A stretch of DNA of 64,000 nucleotides from Chaenocephalus aceratus (GCA_023974075.1 CM043800.1:31280452-31344451); one strand, 5' to 3'. Shown: positions 42,716-55,199, counted from the stretch's first letter. Translations and numbers: made by a program. Notes: generated by a model from the sequence alone, not told the origin.

Positions 42716-42911
42716 CTATGGCAAGCCATTTGAGTGTTTATTCCATATCCTTGATATCAGATGTCTATGGCAAGCCATTTGAGTATTTATTCCATTTCCT
42801 TGATATCAGACGCCTATGGCAAGCCATTTGAGTATTTATTCCATTTCCTTGATATCAGACGGCTATGGCAAGCCATTTGAGTATTTATTCCATTTCCTTG
42901 ATATCAGACGG
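42716..42911. repeat. 49-bp minisatellite, four units
   Basis: CTATGGCAAGCCATTTGAG starts at 42716, 42765, 42814 and 42863; units are almost identical, each containing GATATCAGA. Confidence 0.9.
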
Positions 42912-43352
42912 CAGCTGCCTGCACTAGTTGGCTCTTTGATTTAACTTGTTAGATATAAAATTAGGTAATAACATCGAAGATTTTGTTCAAATTAGAAAGT
43001 TGCCTTAGGACTGCAGACGGGAATATAGACCCTCTTTAAAACATTGTGTTAAGCTGCAATTTGAAAGGTGCTGGATTAGCATAGCATTGTGATAACAGAG
43101 TGACATTAGTGATGGATAGAAAGATGGAATAAGCCTCTTCGGATCACAGCGTTCCTGACGACGCTGAAGTTGGCTTCCGATTCGGCAGTTAAGGGGAAAG
43201 TTAAGGGACATTTAATTTACAGCGCCGAGCGAACAATCCTCTGTGTGTGTACCACCTTAAATCGCTGCATAGCCGATTTATTTGGACTAAAATGATCCCA
43301 GAGAGTCTAAACATTCTTTACAACACAGTTTTAGTTTTGTGAAACCTTTTTG
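42912..43352. other. Noncoding, nothing recognised
   Basis: AT-rich sequence without open frames or repeats that I can see, up to the pseudogene. Confidence 0.4.
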
Positions 43353-43848
43353 TGCGGTGCACGGAAAACTCTGTCCATTGTGGAGGTAAGAAGAGGTGAA
43401 GTTCATAACAGAGACCATGGATTCAGATTCATGTTTCCCCTCAATGTCACCTATCCTCTTCTACCTCCAGTGTAGATGGAGTTATGGTAGGTTGGTCCAG
43501 TGAATCTGAGGAGTAAAAAAAGTCAATGACAAGAGGGAAACCAAAAGATGTGTAAAGTGAAAAAATGTAAAGACACAATCCAAACTTTAAATGGTGATAT
43601 GGACTCCTGTTGGAAAGTTGCCCTTCAGCTTGTTATCACACTGAATTCTGAAGTGGTAGTCAGAAAGGGGCGGTGGCATGTTGTAGAAGATGGTGGTGCA
43701 CTCCTTGTTCCGCATGTTCCCTGTGAGGTTTCCGCTTGCCTGATCTCCAGTGAGGCTGGAATCAAACACAACTGTTCCGCTTGTGCTTCCTCTTTTCCAA
43801 ATAGCTTTGCAGGAATCATCCAGATCTCCATCGTACTTGTAAGAGTCG
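43353..43848 (-). pseudogene. Receptor pseudogene: V-set and C2 exon remnants
   Basis: 43353-43503 matches part of the C2 (D2) exon but lost about 77 bases inside and everything after the second-cysteine region. 43585-43848 matches the V-set exon: FYNMP and YHFRIQCDN are kept, but the frame ends HITI-stop before the donor and the N-terminal third is cut where an LTR-like block begins. It is a third array member whose remaining exons are gone. Confidence 0.8.
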
Positions 43849-45066
43849 GGAGGAGCTGATAATTTATTCCGGCAAATTACTCAGACCTACTAATTAACCT
43901 AACAGAAGTTATTGAGTCCATGCAAGTTTACTGCTTGGCTCCGATCCACCAACGTTAGCAAGATCTCACCTCTATTAACTCCTGAAGAACCAGGTTCAAT
44001 TAACTGCCGTTTCAATTCAGACAACTCTCTTAATCTGTTTAAGCGATCCCGAAGGATTTTGATATCAGTAATGAGGTGTGGCCCTACCTAAGTGTGAGTG
44101 TGGCAGTGTGCAATCTTACCTTTGAAGCGGGAGAGGAGAGTACAGAAGTCTTTTAAGTTGTCCCAGTCCAAAAGGTGGGATCAGTTTATTTGAAGAAAAA
44201 TAGGTCCAAACTTATACAGGGTTTTTACCTTCTCTCTCTTTACAACATTATAATCCTACAAAACCTACCATGCTGTGATCATGTTATAATATGAAACTTT
44301 AATTCACAGTTTTACATTTATTACCATAAATTGTAACTTCAACTGCCCAATTCAGTTGTGACATTTAAAATCTCCCGATAGAATTTAGAAGCATTTCCTC
44401 ATAAATGACCGGTGATAATAAAAGGCACATTCCAACTTTCATTCAACAAATCAGTTCATTTTCTCATTTCGACATTCGTATACTTCAACTAGTCCCGCAT
44501 GAATTCGGAGGACCTTTCCTCACAGGTGGCAGCGTACTAACTTTCAACAAACATCAATTCATTCCATTCATTTCACAAAGAAATTCACTCAGCTTTCAAC
44601 AAAGAAATTCGAGAGATATTTACCAAGTTTGAGAGAACCTTACCGAGAGCAAAAACCCAGCTCTCCAGGGAGAGAGTATACCAGGGGAACCCCCCCCCCT
44701 CTCTCTCTCGTTTGCTGCCTCTCCGCCAGTGTCTTTATGCTCAAAAAACAGGATATAAAAACCTAAAGACACCTCCTCCATACCCATATTTGTGGAAACT
44801 GGGCATGGCCTCTGATGTACAGGACTGAACACGACCAGACATATTCTATAGCTATGTCATAAGACACACCTTCCCAGACTTATGTAACAAAAGTTCATGA
44901 CCTCGAGTGTGCAGGACTTGCAAAATATTATTCTCGGCTATGACATAACCACCTTTTTGGGGCCTCAGTGTGTTTCTCCTTAAGTCAGGAGCCCGCCTCC
45001 CTGTGTACTGCTGTGAGGGAAGAAACTGTCTCTTCTCTTATCAGTGACACCCATAAACCATTACAG
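43849..45066 (-). mobile_element. Putative LTR (endogenous retrovirus-type) block
   Basis: Read on the minus strand the block starts TGTAATGG and ends CTCTTACA, giving the TG...CA ends and short TGTAA/TTACA inverted repeat of an LTR. A TATA-like TTTTTATATCCTG lies in its middle. About 1.2 kb, no coding genes. I find no target duplication, so solo LTR is a tentative reading. Confidence 0.35.
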
Positions 45067-45186
45067 GCCTTACACTCAACTTAACAAACCACGTTGTTTA
45101 CACTGTAAATATAGAAAATCATAACATATGAAACATTTTCATATGACTATTTAAATGCTGTCCACATGAGGCGTAAAAATGGCCCC

Positions 45187-46375
45187 CGTGGGCTCATTAC
45201 GACCGTGGGTAGGAGGTACGTCTGAGACAGATTGAATAGTGGGCCCTGCTGTTTATTATAGTAAAAAAAAAAACAGCCGGCTTAAGCAGCGAGCCATGCT
45301 GCCAAGTAACCAATAGGCTATTGGCAGCCGGCTTAACCGGGGAGCCTTGCTGCATATAATCTTCCATCGAACACACGCACCGCCACTCAGCGCGCGAACC
45401 TGCTCTGGATGTGCTGTGGTTGTCATGGTGACGAGCCACGGCAGAGCCCTCCAGACACTGCATTTCACACAGGCTCTCATTATGTCGCGTTTAGGAGAAG
45501 GCTCGCAAACAGGACCTTGAGGTGCGTTCAAGCTCAACACCCCTGAGGGATGAACGGAGGTATGTGCAGTGCTGTCCACACTGTAATAATGGCACTCATG
45601 GGCTCATTACGACCGTGCGTAGGAGGTAGGTCTGGGACAGAGGAGAAAAACCGAGCTGCCTAAAAACCAATATGTTTTAAAGACAGCCGGTTTATGCAGC
45701 GAGCCATGCTGCCTATAACCGACAGGTTAGGGGCAACCGGGTTACCCAGTGGGCCTTGCTGCTTATTATTATTATCCATCTGTCCATCGAATACGCGCAT
45801 CGCCACTCTGAGTAATACTCTGAGAGCGCGCGACATGCTCTGGATGTGCTGTGGTTGTCATGGTGACGAGCCACGTCAGAGCCCTCGCCCGTGAAGCAGC
45901 CCAAGAGGGGCCCGGAACGAAAAAGCTCTCATCCTGTCTCTGTTTAGGAGAAGGCTCGTAAACTGGACATTGAGGCGCGCTCACGCTCAAACCTGCTGAG
46001 GAATGAGCGGAGGTGTTTGCAGTGCTATTCACACAGCGCGTAATAACATCCCTGGGCTCATTACGACCGTGTGTAGTAGGCACATCTGTGACAGAGGAAA
46101 AAAACGTGCTGCCTGCTAACCGACAGGTTAGGAGCATCAGGTTTAAACGTCAAGCCCTGCTGTCTAATAACCGCCTGGTTAAATACAGCTGGCTTGTGCC
46201 GCAAGCCCTACTGCCTGCTAACTACAGCCGGCCCAAACGGCAAGCCCCGCTGTCTGTTAACCGACAGGTTAACCACAGCTGGCTTATGCACCTCCACACG
46301 CTGTATTGCACAGCGGCTCTCATCATGTCGCCGTTTAGGAGAAGGCTCGCAAACCGGACATTGATGTGCTTTTCA
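45187..46375. repeat. Tandem repeat, about 410-450-bp units, three copies
   Basis: GGGCTCATTACGACCGTG marks units at about 45190, 45601 and 46049; GTTTAGGAGAAGGCTCG recurs in each. Within units are 30-40-bp subrepeats of the form CAGCCGGCTTAA...GAGCC.TGCTGC. No credible gene. Confidence 0.75.
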
Positions 46376-46524
46376 CTACATTAATGCAAGTCCCATCAGT
46401 CATTTCTAAGGGATTCACATAACAATGTGAGGTCAAAGCCTTATACAGACAGATTCTTATCTGTTACAGTAAGCATGTCAAAAGAGCAGGAAATTCGCTC
46501 TAAAGGTGCCACGAATGGTTCAAC

Positions 46525-46570
<46 letters not shown>

Positions 46571-47840
46571 AACCAAATATACAATTACGTTGCATCTGGT
46601 TTGTTCTTGTTCATGTTAAAACTACATCTTACAAGTGAAGATCATCTTAAGCACCAACTCACTAACAGGAAGGAAATTGTGTTCTGTGTCAATAAAGAAC
46701 ATTTTCTAACAGCTTATTACTTAAATGGTGTTGCGATTTGCACACTGCACTGCAAGGAAATATTGGAAGTCGTTAAAATACTTAACAAAAAAAACTTGTA
46801 ATAAGTTACGCAGGTTTCAGGGATGTTGGAGTGTGTGTGTGTGCATGATTTGATGCAAGTCGGGACCACTCACATATTTGTTGGAAATGAATAAAGATAG
46901 ATATTTATTACATTTAAAATATGTATAGTGCTACAACAAATACTCCTGTAGGACATCAAGTTTATGAGTTTCTCTGAAAAAGGTAACATATATATATAAG
47001 ATATTTGGTTATACGCATATATATTACAAGGATATACAAATATGGACACGACAAAGGACCAATGACTAGTAATTGTGAAAATATTGTTAAAACTGACACA
47101 TATCTTGAGACGACAATAAGGACAACTAATAATAAGGACAACTGGAAGTTATGCAACTATTTACAACCTACTATATGTTTAATAACAACCTATGTGCAAA
47201 AGCCTAAACAGCACATTGCAATATAGCTAAATATGAATCAAAGGCTGCATGATGGGAAGAAAATTAAGATATTTTGTGTGCCATTGTTATTATTAAGTTG
47301 AACAAATTGCCAATTAGAACAAACTTTTTATGAATAAACATTTAATAGTGCATTCATGAGCGCGTATGCCTTTGTTTGTTTGCATATCAAATGTACATTT
47401 CCAACTGACTTAATTCATTAAAATGTAATTTATGAAAACAAATAGACAGGATATGGACATATGAAACAATCGAAGACTAAACAGAAATAGTGACTCAGCA
47501 CACAGTCTAATCAAATATATGTATTGTTATATTGGATTGCATATCGGCAGGTGTTGCTCAGACCAGCAGGGGGAGCTCAGGCTCAAAGAGAAGCCTGGCA
47601 GTAACAGACTCCCAGCTGCAGGCTGATGTGTTAAACTACTGAAGGCGTGCAGCTGGTTCAGCAGCAAACCTGAGGCGCCACTCAAGCATCAAGTAACAGT
47701 TTCCCCCACTGCGTTCGTACACATCTGTTCAACATCTGGAGCCAGTGCACCTCCTCGTGTCATGCTTTATCTACAGAGTCATGGGTCCAGGTACAGAATA
47801 TATATTTTTTTTAATTACTACTTTTAAGTTCTGTCATTAC
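46376..47840. repeat. Receptor-gene upstream flank, copy of the pseudogene unit
   Basis: Starts CTACATTAATGCAAGTCCC as at 57.47 kb, then jumps to the equivalent of 58.13 kb (GAGGTCAAAGCCTTATACAG), a deletion of about 600 bp. It stays collinear with 58.13-59.46 kb. Holds an (AT)n run at 46529-46567. Confidence 0.75.
47563..47578 (+). promoter_or_regulatory. CTCF-like motif in flank copy
   Basis: CCAGCAGGGGGAGCTC matches the CTCF core (CCASYAGRKGGCRS) with one mismatch. It lies in a well-conserved 240-bp block also present at 59.22-59.46 kb. Confidence 0.4.
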
Positions 47841-49200
47841 TTTCCCAGAAGCAGAAGAAAAGCTTTTGCCATATCCAGCTTAGTACATTACATTATTGGG
47901 GGCATTTTTGTTATGTCTAAAAATCTTATTCCAGTCACACAACTCGCGTGTTTCTTGATATGTTTATTAGAAGCAACCTATAGTTTAAGTTTGGCTTCTA
48001 GGCTCGGGCCTCATCATTGCACAGATTCACATAGAGAATTGAGTGATGAATAGATAACTATTCCCGAGCCTACAGGTGGAAGCTGGGGCAGGCGAGCAGT
48101 AGCAACATGATAGCAGTCGTAGCAGCAGCAGCATTAGCGAGGCAGAGGCAGGCAGATCTGGCAGCTTAAATCGAGCGGCATGTTTAGGAGAATGTGTTTG
48201 GTTGGTTGTAAGAGGGACGAGCCGCGTCACGTGTTAATGTATCATTGGCGAGTTGACTGCCTGAACTAGCTCGCAGGCTTCGCCCCATTTCAGTCAGATA
48301 ACTCACTTGTTTCTTGATATGTTTATTAGAAGCAGCATATCATTTTAGTTTGGCGTCTAGGCTCGTGCCTCATTACTCCACAGATATACATAGAACATTG
48401 AGTGATGATTACATAACGATCCACCAACACTGCATGGAGATTGAATACCCATGCCCCAAAACTGTGTGAACTGAGAGCCTGACGCTGGTGATGTTAGTCT
48501 AATAAGTTGAGGGCCAGGCGAAGCTGCCATGTGGCCATTCCCCTTAAACACCGTGGCTTTGAGGGGAATGTACTACCTAGTGAAACTGGCTGCTATGTGA
48601 AGGCCAGGGAACAGCCGTGAAGGCCAGGGAACAGCCCCAAAAGCCATTCCCCTTAAACCCCGCAGCTTTGAGGGGGATATACTACAGTAGTGACTGCTAT
48701 GTGTAGGTCTAGGAGAGACCAGTGCCAACCCAAGCACAGCGGTTTTGAATTCCGCTGTTGTATAACTGCCAACAAAAGTTCTTGTTTTTGTATTTTGAAG
48801 AAAAATATCTATACAAAAGTGTGACAAGCTATGTCCAGCTGCTTCTTTCAAATATTAAATATAGTAAAAGTCATGATTTCAAAGGAGGACATTCCAGGGT
48901 AACTACCTGCTATACAGTATGTATTCATTTTATAGTGATTTTGTTTTGCTATGGATCTTATGGTCACAAAAAAAGGGGTACAGTTACAAAAGTCCAGAAC
49001 TAAACTTGAAGGAACAAGTGTGACTACATTTTAAATAGATTGCATGCAGAGCAGTTTCTACCACCGCTTCTGCAGTTTTATCTCAGCGGGGATCTGCTTG
49101 TATGGTGAAGTCCTGTAGCAGTTTGAAGCGAACATTGCTGTGTTTCACTAGTATTTCCCTTAAATGTCAGCCATAAACATTCACCTCAAGGTCTATGAGA
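47841..49200. repeat. Intergenic repeats downstream of gene B
   Basis: A 125-bp segment (TTTCTTGATATGTTTATTAG; GGCTCG.GCCTCAT) at about 47940-48060 recurs at 48298-48425. Another pair, CCATTCCCCTTAAA with CTTTGAGGGG, occurs at about 48534 and 48642. The gene B poly(A) signal is expected here on the minus strand but was not pinpointed. Confidence 0.5.
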
Positions 49201-49476
49201 CTAAGGTGTCTTCTCTTGTTCCAATTGAGTGTCAAAAACGTTCTCTTCTTCCTCTGCATCTCCTCCAATGCTTCCTCTGGACTGCAGACGGATCTCAGCA
49301 TACTCTGTCTTTGAGTCCAGGCCTCTAATCTCCCCTTCTCCAGGCTTACCCTTTGAATGGGCCTGCAGTTTAGCAAAGTCCACATTGACGTAATGGAGAG
49401 GTTCTTTCTCAGCTACTTCTCTCTCTTCCAGAAAAGCTTTATTAGCATAAATCACATCCACTTTTGAAGAGTTGAT
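49201..49476 (-). CDS. Gene B C-terminal signalling exon (ITIM/ITSM-like)
   Basis: Acceptor TTTCTGTAG, phase 0, stop TAG at 49203-49201. Encodes INSSKVDVIYANKAFLEE, then PLHYVNVDFAKL (LxYxxV, an ITIM) and SKTEYAEIRL (TxYxxI, ITIM/ITSM-like), ending in an acidic tail. Phosphorylated ITIMs recruit SHP-1/SHP-2. No equivalent exon is visible for gene A. Confidence 0.85.
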   Translation of the reverse strand: MNSSKVDVIYANKAFLEEREVAEKEPLHYVNVDFAKLQAHSKGKPGEGEIRGLDSKTEYAEIRLQSRGSIGGDAEEEENVFDTQLEQEKTP

Positions 49477-50527
49477 CTACAGAAAACAAAATAGTTGCTT
49501 TAGTGATGTAGAAAAGGAGGTAGTAGTGCACAATAAGGCCCATTGTTAAACAGAACACTTTTGGGAAATAAGCTTGTTTGAGAGTAAACCAACTGTTCAT
49601 CGTTTCCTTTTTTTAAATGTCATTCAATGATGTTTTTGACATTCTATAGCCCACTTTTTTAAAATTAAATGCCATTATGTGTGTCATACCAAATTATGAG
49701 ATGTCTTTATGGCATAATATACTATGTTTTATTTTTACATATATATGGAAATACTATACGGTGAATTTATTTTAGAATAAAATACTATGACATATTACAC
49801 ATTTTTCATGGCATACTATATTATCAATTAGACATTTTTCATGACACTTACTATACTATAATACTTTTATAAGGGCCGGAAGGTACCCATGCGCAGCTTA
49901 CTTCCGGGTTTTAGGACGCATCCCAGCACCACTCTATTCTGAAATACTTTTATAACATACTATACTGCAACTTTTTACATTCTTATGGCATAACTGATGG
50001 ACTTCTAAGGGCTTTTTTCCACAAATTAAAGTTGGACTTATGACCTTTGGTGCTTTTTTTTTGTAATATTATGGTTAGTATGTTTATTAATTAGGTTTAA
50101 TTTTTTCATCTCATGTTAGCTTTTTATATACTTTCACTTTTATCTATTGTGTTTTACTACCTTCTTATTTTTTATTATCTTTGCATTATATTTCAGTTTT
50201 TATTCACATGAACCATGTTCTAAAGCACTTTGTTCTGCATGCTTTACTGATTACTGACTGATTATTTTTGAAATGTTGTCATGGCATACAAAACAAATAC
50301 TTTTGAAGGCATTATATAGATGACAATGACTTTGTAGAACATACTATATCATGAGTTTTAAAAATATATGTTTTTAAATATACCATACAATGCCTTTTTG
50401 ACATAGTATATAATGACTTTTTGAGACTACTTTCACCCCTGTTTTAAAAGCAAAAAGTACATTTTGTTGGGTAAATGAAGCTTCCTGTTTTAATGCATCT
50501 GCCGATATGTGCAAAACATGAACTCAC

Positions 50528-50597
50528 CGCATTAGTCACTACAGGGTTGCATGTCTCCGCCTTTCCCTTGTCCGAGGAAGAGATGACTTTTCCTTTC
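50528..50597 (-). CDS. Gene B cytoplasmic exon
   Basis: Seventy bases; encodes RKGKVISSSDKGKAET and CNPVVTNA, ending in phase 0 before GTGAGT and joining the ITIM exon in frame. Confidence 0.8.
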
Positions 50598-50810
50598 CTA
50601 AAAGTAACACACACAACAATATTGAGTCATTTATTATAATTTTATATTAAAGTCTTTCATTTCATGGTGATATTTAGCAATGTTCTGAGGTGGCCATGGC
50701 TGCACCGATTAAATGTGCTGCCAGCCTGGTCACCAGTGAAGTTACACCTCTGATGACACCCTCAAAATGTGTTTTTTTAAACAAGCTTTGAAAAAAAGGT
50801 TGTCTCTCAC

Positions 50811-50901
50811 CGGTAGTAGATTATCAGCAGCGGTACACACACCAGCAGCATCCCCAGAGCTGCCACTACAAAACCGATCCCAAAAGACAACAAGTGGAAG
50901 C
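50811..50901 (-). CDS. Gene B transmembrane exon
   Basis: Ninety-one bases encoding LLSFGIGFVVAALGMLLVCV and the end of the helix, with an arginine at the cytosolic side. Consensus acceptor and donor. Confidence 0.8.
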
Positions 50902-51002
50902 CTGAAAAGTCCCCACAAAACACATTGATCATTAAAACCAGAGAGGCAGATTATGCAGAAAAACCAAAGGAATACAAATTCACCATCTCGCAATTCCTCT
51001 AC

Positions 51003-51299
51003 CTTGCTCAGTTTTGCTAAGCGACATGTTAAACGCAAAACTGTCAAAGCCCAGTGAGTTGATGCTGAGGCAGACTAGAGAGAGCGTGTCTTCGTCCAGA
51101 TCGTACAGGGTGATGATGCTCTTCATGCCCACGTTCCCCAGGGACTCTTCCCTGATTGGGATGGCAGCAGAGTGATTGGCAGGCTCTCCGGCCAACTTCC
51201 AAACCAGGGAGGGAGGCGGGTTCCCCTGGCTGTAGCAGGAACATCGGATCATGGATGAAATCTTGATGCAACGGGAAGAAGACAGGATCTCTGGAGGAA
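51003..51299 (-). CDS. Gene B membrane-proximal Ig domain (D6)
   Basis: 297-base exon nearly identical to 13328-13624 of gene A, with CSCYSQGNPPPSLVWKL and LVCLSINSLG. Intact splice sites. Confidence 0.85.
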
Positions 51300-51377
51300 C
51301 TGAGACAAAGAAGTAATTTGATTTTGTTTAATGGAAACCAAGGATTGCCTCTAATTAAAAAAGTGTATCAATCTCAC

Positions 51378-51644
51378 ATGTGACGTCAAAGCTCACACGC
51401 TCTGAGGTGCCAGGTCCGTGGACATTCAGAGCTTCACAGTAATACTGATCTTCTGAGAGTTTAGTCACATTGAAGGTGAGGTCTCTCTCAGAGCCCATCA
51501 CCTTCTCCTCTCTTCCAGCCGCTCTGAACCAGGTGAAGTTCACTGCTGCTGGATTGGCGATGCTTGTGCAGGTCAGAGTTACAGAGCTGCCGTCCTGCAC
51601 CGGACCAGAGGGGTCAACAGACACCGAGGTGTTCTTAGGGAGAT
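51378..51644 (-). CDS. Gene B C2-set Ig domain (D5)
   Basis: 267-base exon; differs from gene A by HGPGTSE for HGPDTSE. Core residues VTLTC, FTWF and YYCEA present. Phase 1/1. Confidence 0.85.
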
Positions 51645-53620
51645 CTGAAAAACATAGTGTGTAGCTGATGTTAATAGTTCATGCTATGTCAGTCACTTCA
51701 AAATAAAAAAGAATGTCTTGCTTTTAAGTTAAGGATTTAGGCCAGTTGGAGTTTCTTACCACCAATGGTACAAGAAGAACAGTTTGGGAATCACAGTCTA
51801 TGTAAAACATATTTACATTTTGAGTTGCCTTTTTTTGGAAAACTGAGACAAAAACAACTTCATTCTCTGTGTTTGGAAATAACATCTTAATAATAAAACA
51901 AAACAAAAGAAACCAAACACAACATCCTCACATGATTTAAAGCTCACCTATTATGCAATATTTGAACAATATATTATGGGGCCTATTTCAACCCTGTTGC
52001 AAAAGTGCCGATTCTGGGTCTGGCCCTTTAAATGTAACCGAGATGCTGCTGGCCACGCCCCTTCGGAGCGTCTGCATGCAAGCGGTGAGCTCTGTGAAGA
52101 GAAGCCTGTGTAACCATAGAAACTCTACTGAAAGCTGCCTTGATTGAACGCCATGTTATGATCCAAACTACATTAGGCAATATTTCTGAAACAGTATGGA
52201 GCTCAAACGCTTTCTCTCTTGCGGGTTTACCTCAGGACAGTACCTTTTATATCCAGCTTCTTTACACATACTCTCCAGTACAGCGTTAGCTCTGAGTGTG
52301 CTTGCTAATGGAAACACAGACCATATTTCAGTGTTTACCGCTAGAACAGTGCCATTATATGCATTATATGTAACACAGTGGTGACTCGTCCTCAGGGGCA
52401 GGGCATTAGGCACAGCCCCACATACTGTCAGCAGAAATGAGTTAAAATAATAATAAATAAAATATATGTTAAAATATATTTAAAGATCATGTTTAGTCGT
52501 CTGATTCATCTCTACATTGCTGTTTTAGTCTGCGTTCTTCTGATTAGTGTCTGTCGTGGCTTCCTTCCTTGTTTTTCCACCAAGCCACTAGACGCCTTAA
52601 ACAGACAGTTCCAACTCGTTTCTTTCCTTTAAATTACTCAGAGTTTGAAGTGTTGCTTGGCCTCCGGTGGTTTAGAAGATGTTGCGATGTGTTTGCTCAT
52701 AATAAAATAACAAACTTTTGCACATGCAACAAAGAAAAATAGGCCTTTACAATATTCAAAAGAAATAGGAAAAACTCAAATAAAACAAACAACTTATTCT
52801 TTCTTTTGTGATAATGCTTATAACTTCACAACTTAATGGGTACTTGTACGGTTTGTATGTACGTGTACGGTACGAGTACGGTTAAAAACTGTTCCTCGAC
52901 GGTGTCTCTCAACAGGTTGCCCATCACTGTGGCTTTAGAACAGGCGCCGTGGGAATTGTAGTCCTTTATAGTGCGTTGACTACAGACGTCACAATTAGGT
53001 GGCCTTTCTTATCAAATCAAAATACTGGCTCTAACAGTGTCCACAGTGTGCCTTTTGCCGTGTTGAGCGATGTGGGGCAAGCTCTGGGCTGCCCCTCTCT
53101 CTCGCTGTAGAAATGAACGCGTATTGTGAAAACTACACTGCGCATTCTCAGAGTCTTTTTGTGTTCATTGTGTGCGGAAAAAAAATAATCACCAGTGGGG
53201 CAAAGTGCTGGCAACCTCACCAAAACGTCATCTCATAATTCAGAGCTGATTGGCTGTAAGTACGTGTGCTGCAAAAAGTGTAGTTGTGAAGAGGAGACGA
53301 GAGAGAGCAGCGTATAGCGATTCAAATCACTAAAACGGAAAGAAAATGAATGAAGTTGACCATCTACTTCAGCGTTGGTAAGTTCATTTTATGTCAAATA
53401 TTTTGTTGATTTTCTGTGTTTTGCCTATAGGCTTTCACTCTGCTGGATCGATTGGTATTGTGACCTCGTGATGAGTGTCTGTGTTTTCCTTATATTTACT
53501 GTCACTCTTGGCCTCAGAGACCATGTTTGGGTGACCACAGCTGGATATACAGTAGAGCCGTATTCAGTCTGTTGAACTTGACAGTGTAAATCAATGTCTT
53601 TACTGTGAAAATCAACTTAC
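51645..53620. other. Gene B intron D5-D4 with a hAT-like insertion
   Basis: The left part to about 52372 matches the shared intron repeat of gene A. From about 52374 to 53500 it is different: CAGTGGTGACTCGTCCTCAG resembles a hAT end, and at 53346 an ATG starts MNEVDHLLQRW before a GTAAGT donor, perhaps a transposase first exon. No complete gene. Confidence 0.4.
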
Positions 53621-53881
53621 ACTGAATTTCCAGCTGAATCAGTGTTGAATTTTGGTCCCCATGCTCATTTTTTGCTGCACAGTAGTAGTCACCACTGCTG
53701 CTTGGTTTGACATATTTTAAAACCAAACTTGATCCAGCCTCCTTTTCCTCTTCATCACTTTTGTACCAGGTGTAGTTGGTCACAGGTGGGTTGGCCCGGC
53801 TTTTGCAAAGCAGGGAAACAGAGCTGCCCTCCAAAAGTGGACCTTTAGGCTGAGTGATTATTGTAGTTTCCTTGGGAGGAA
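53621..53881 (-). CDS. Gene B C2-set Ig domain (D4)
   Basis: 261-base exon with PPKETTIITQPKGPLLEG, NYTWYKSDEEEKEAG and GDYYCAAKNEHG. The single counterpart of the three gene A copies. Confidence 0.85.
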
Positions 53882-53965
53882 CTAAATAAAACAAAAATAA
53901 ATATCTTTTAAGATGTCGCTGGTCAATATTTATCCTCTGTGTGACTGTTTTTTAATCAGACTTAC

Positions 53966-54178
53966 ATTGTACGTCTATCTGAGTGATGGATGAGTTCTGG
54001 GTCCCGTATCTGTTACTGACTTTACAGTAAAATTGTTTGTCAACTTCTGAGACAGTGGTTGAAAACCTTTTCCCCGAACCCACATCGGTCACCTGACCTC
54101 CATTCACTTTGTACCAAGTGTACACAGCTGGATTGGCATTGCCGTCGCAGGTCAGATTCAACAAGCTGCCCTCTTTTA
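53966..54178 (-). CDS. Gene B C2-set Ig domain (D3), altered 5' end
   Basis: The domain body is open (LLNLTCDGNANPAVYTWYKV, KQFYCKVSNRYG), donor intact. The normal acceptor is missing: gene A has CTTCCAGATCCTCC where gene B has CTTCTCCTCC, and a 5-base insertion would also shift the frame of the first codons. A new AG at 54180-54179 (CTGCTACAG) would start the exon in the correct phase, dropping about 12 residues from strand A. Either a shortened domain or a disabled gene. Confidence 0.65.
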
Positions 54179-55199
54179 CTGTAGCAGAGTACAGTAGCTG
54201 ACTGATGTGTTCTTTGGAGGAGAAGAGATATTTGAAAATCTAGTAAGCTGTTTTTGTTACCGTTAGACAGAGCCAGGCTAGTTTTCCCACTTGTTGCCAG
54301 TCTTTGTGCTGTGCTACGCTAACCAGCTTCTGGCTGTAGTTACATTTTTCACAGACAAATGTGGAAGTGAAAGTAATGTTCTCATAGCACTTGTCAAAAA
54401 GACATACTCCATGCCAATGTACAAAACACCCTATTGTGTGCACTACCAAGGTTGTTCATATTAAAGCATTATGATGGCTTCATGAATCGGTCTTACCAAC
54501 GTTTGGGAGAATGTGAAAAACCTCTTATTATACTATTTTTAGGCATCTATATTATATGTCTCATATATATTAAAAACATGTATAGGAAGTGTTTTGCTCA
54601 AAATACCAAACAGATCACCCGTTCTAGCCATGCCTCATACCCCTCTATTTAAGCCCTGTTAGAGAAGTGCTGATTCCGAGTCCGTTGCTTGCTAATGTAA
54701 ACACAGACCATATTACTTCCAAAACGTTGCACATTGTTTCTGATACTGTAACGTTTCTGATAGGGCCGTGGAACTAAAGCCAGCTCACATTTCCGATATT
54801 ACATAATAACGGTAAGCAGCTCCGTTGTACCCCTATTTTTAGAGATGTGTGCAAGCAGGAAAAGAGAAAGGGTTCTATTTTCTGACACTTTGTGATGTCT
54901 ACACATATTTATGTATTAAAGACATCTAAAAGTGCATTTTGCATGATATGTGACCTTTAAATAATAAAAATAAAAATAAACTCAGGTCAGCTCATAAATT
55001 ACTTTGGTTTAGTGTCCCCTTTTTTTCCACTAGACAATCAAGTCTGCAGTTTTAGTAAACACACCTTGATCCAAATACTCTGCAGAGTCCCCAGAGGAAC
55101 ATTTCATAACATCACATATCATCAAATGAAGGGAATGATTAAATGTGAACGAAATCAACATCCTACTCAGCAACAAGAAAAGGCCTGAAACATACTCAC

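Noticed and set aside
42716..42911. CRISPR-like array
   Set aside because: The 49-bp units are contiguous without unique spacers, and the genome is a vertebrate.
46013..46384. 123-residue plus-strand frame
   Set aside because: Falls in the CAGCCGG-type tandem repeat and repeats with it; no protein features.
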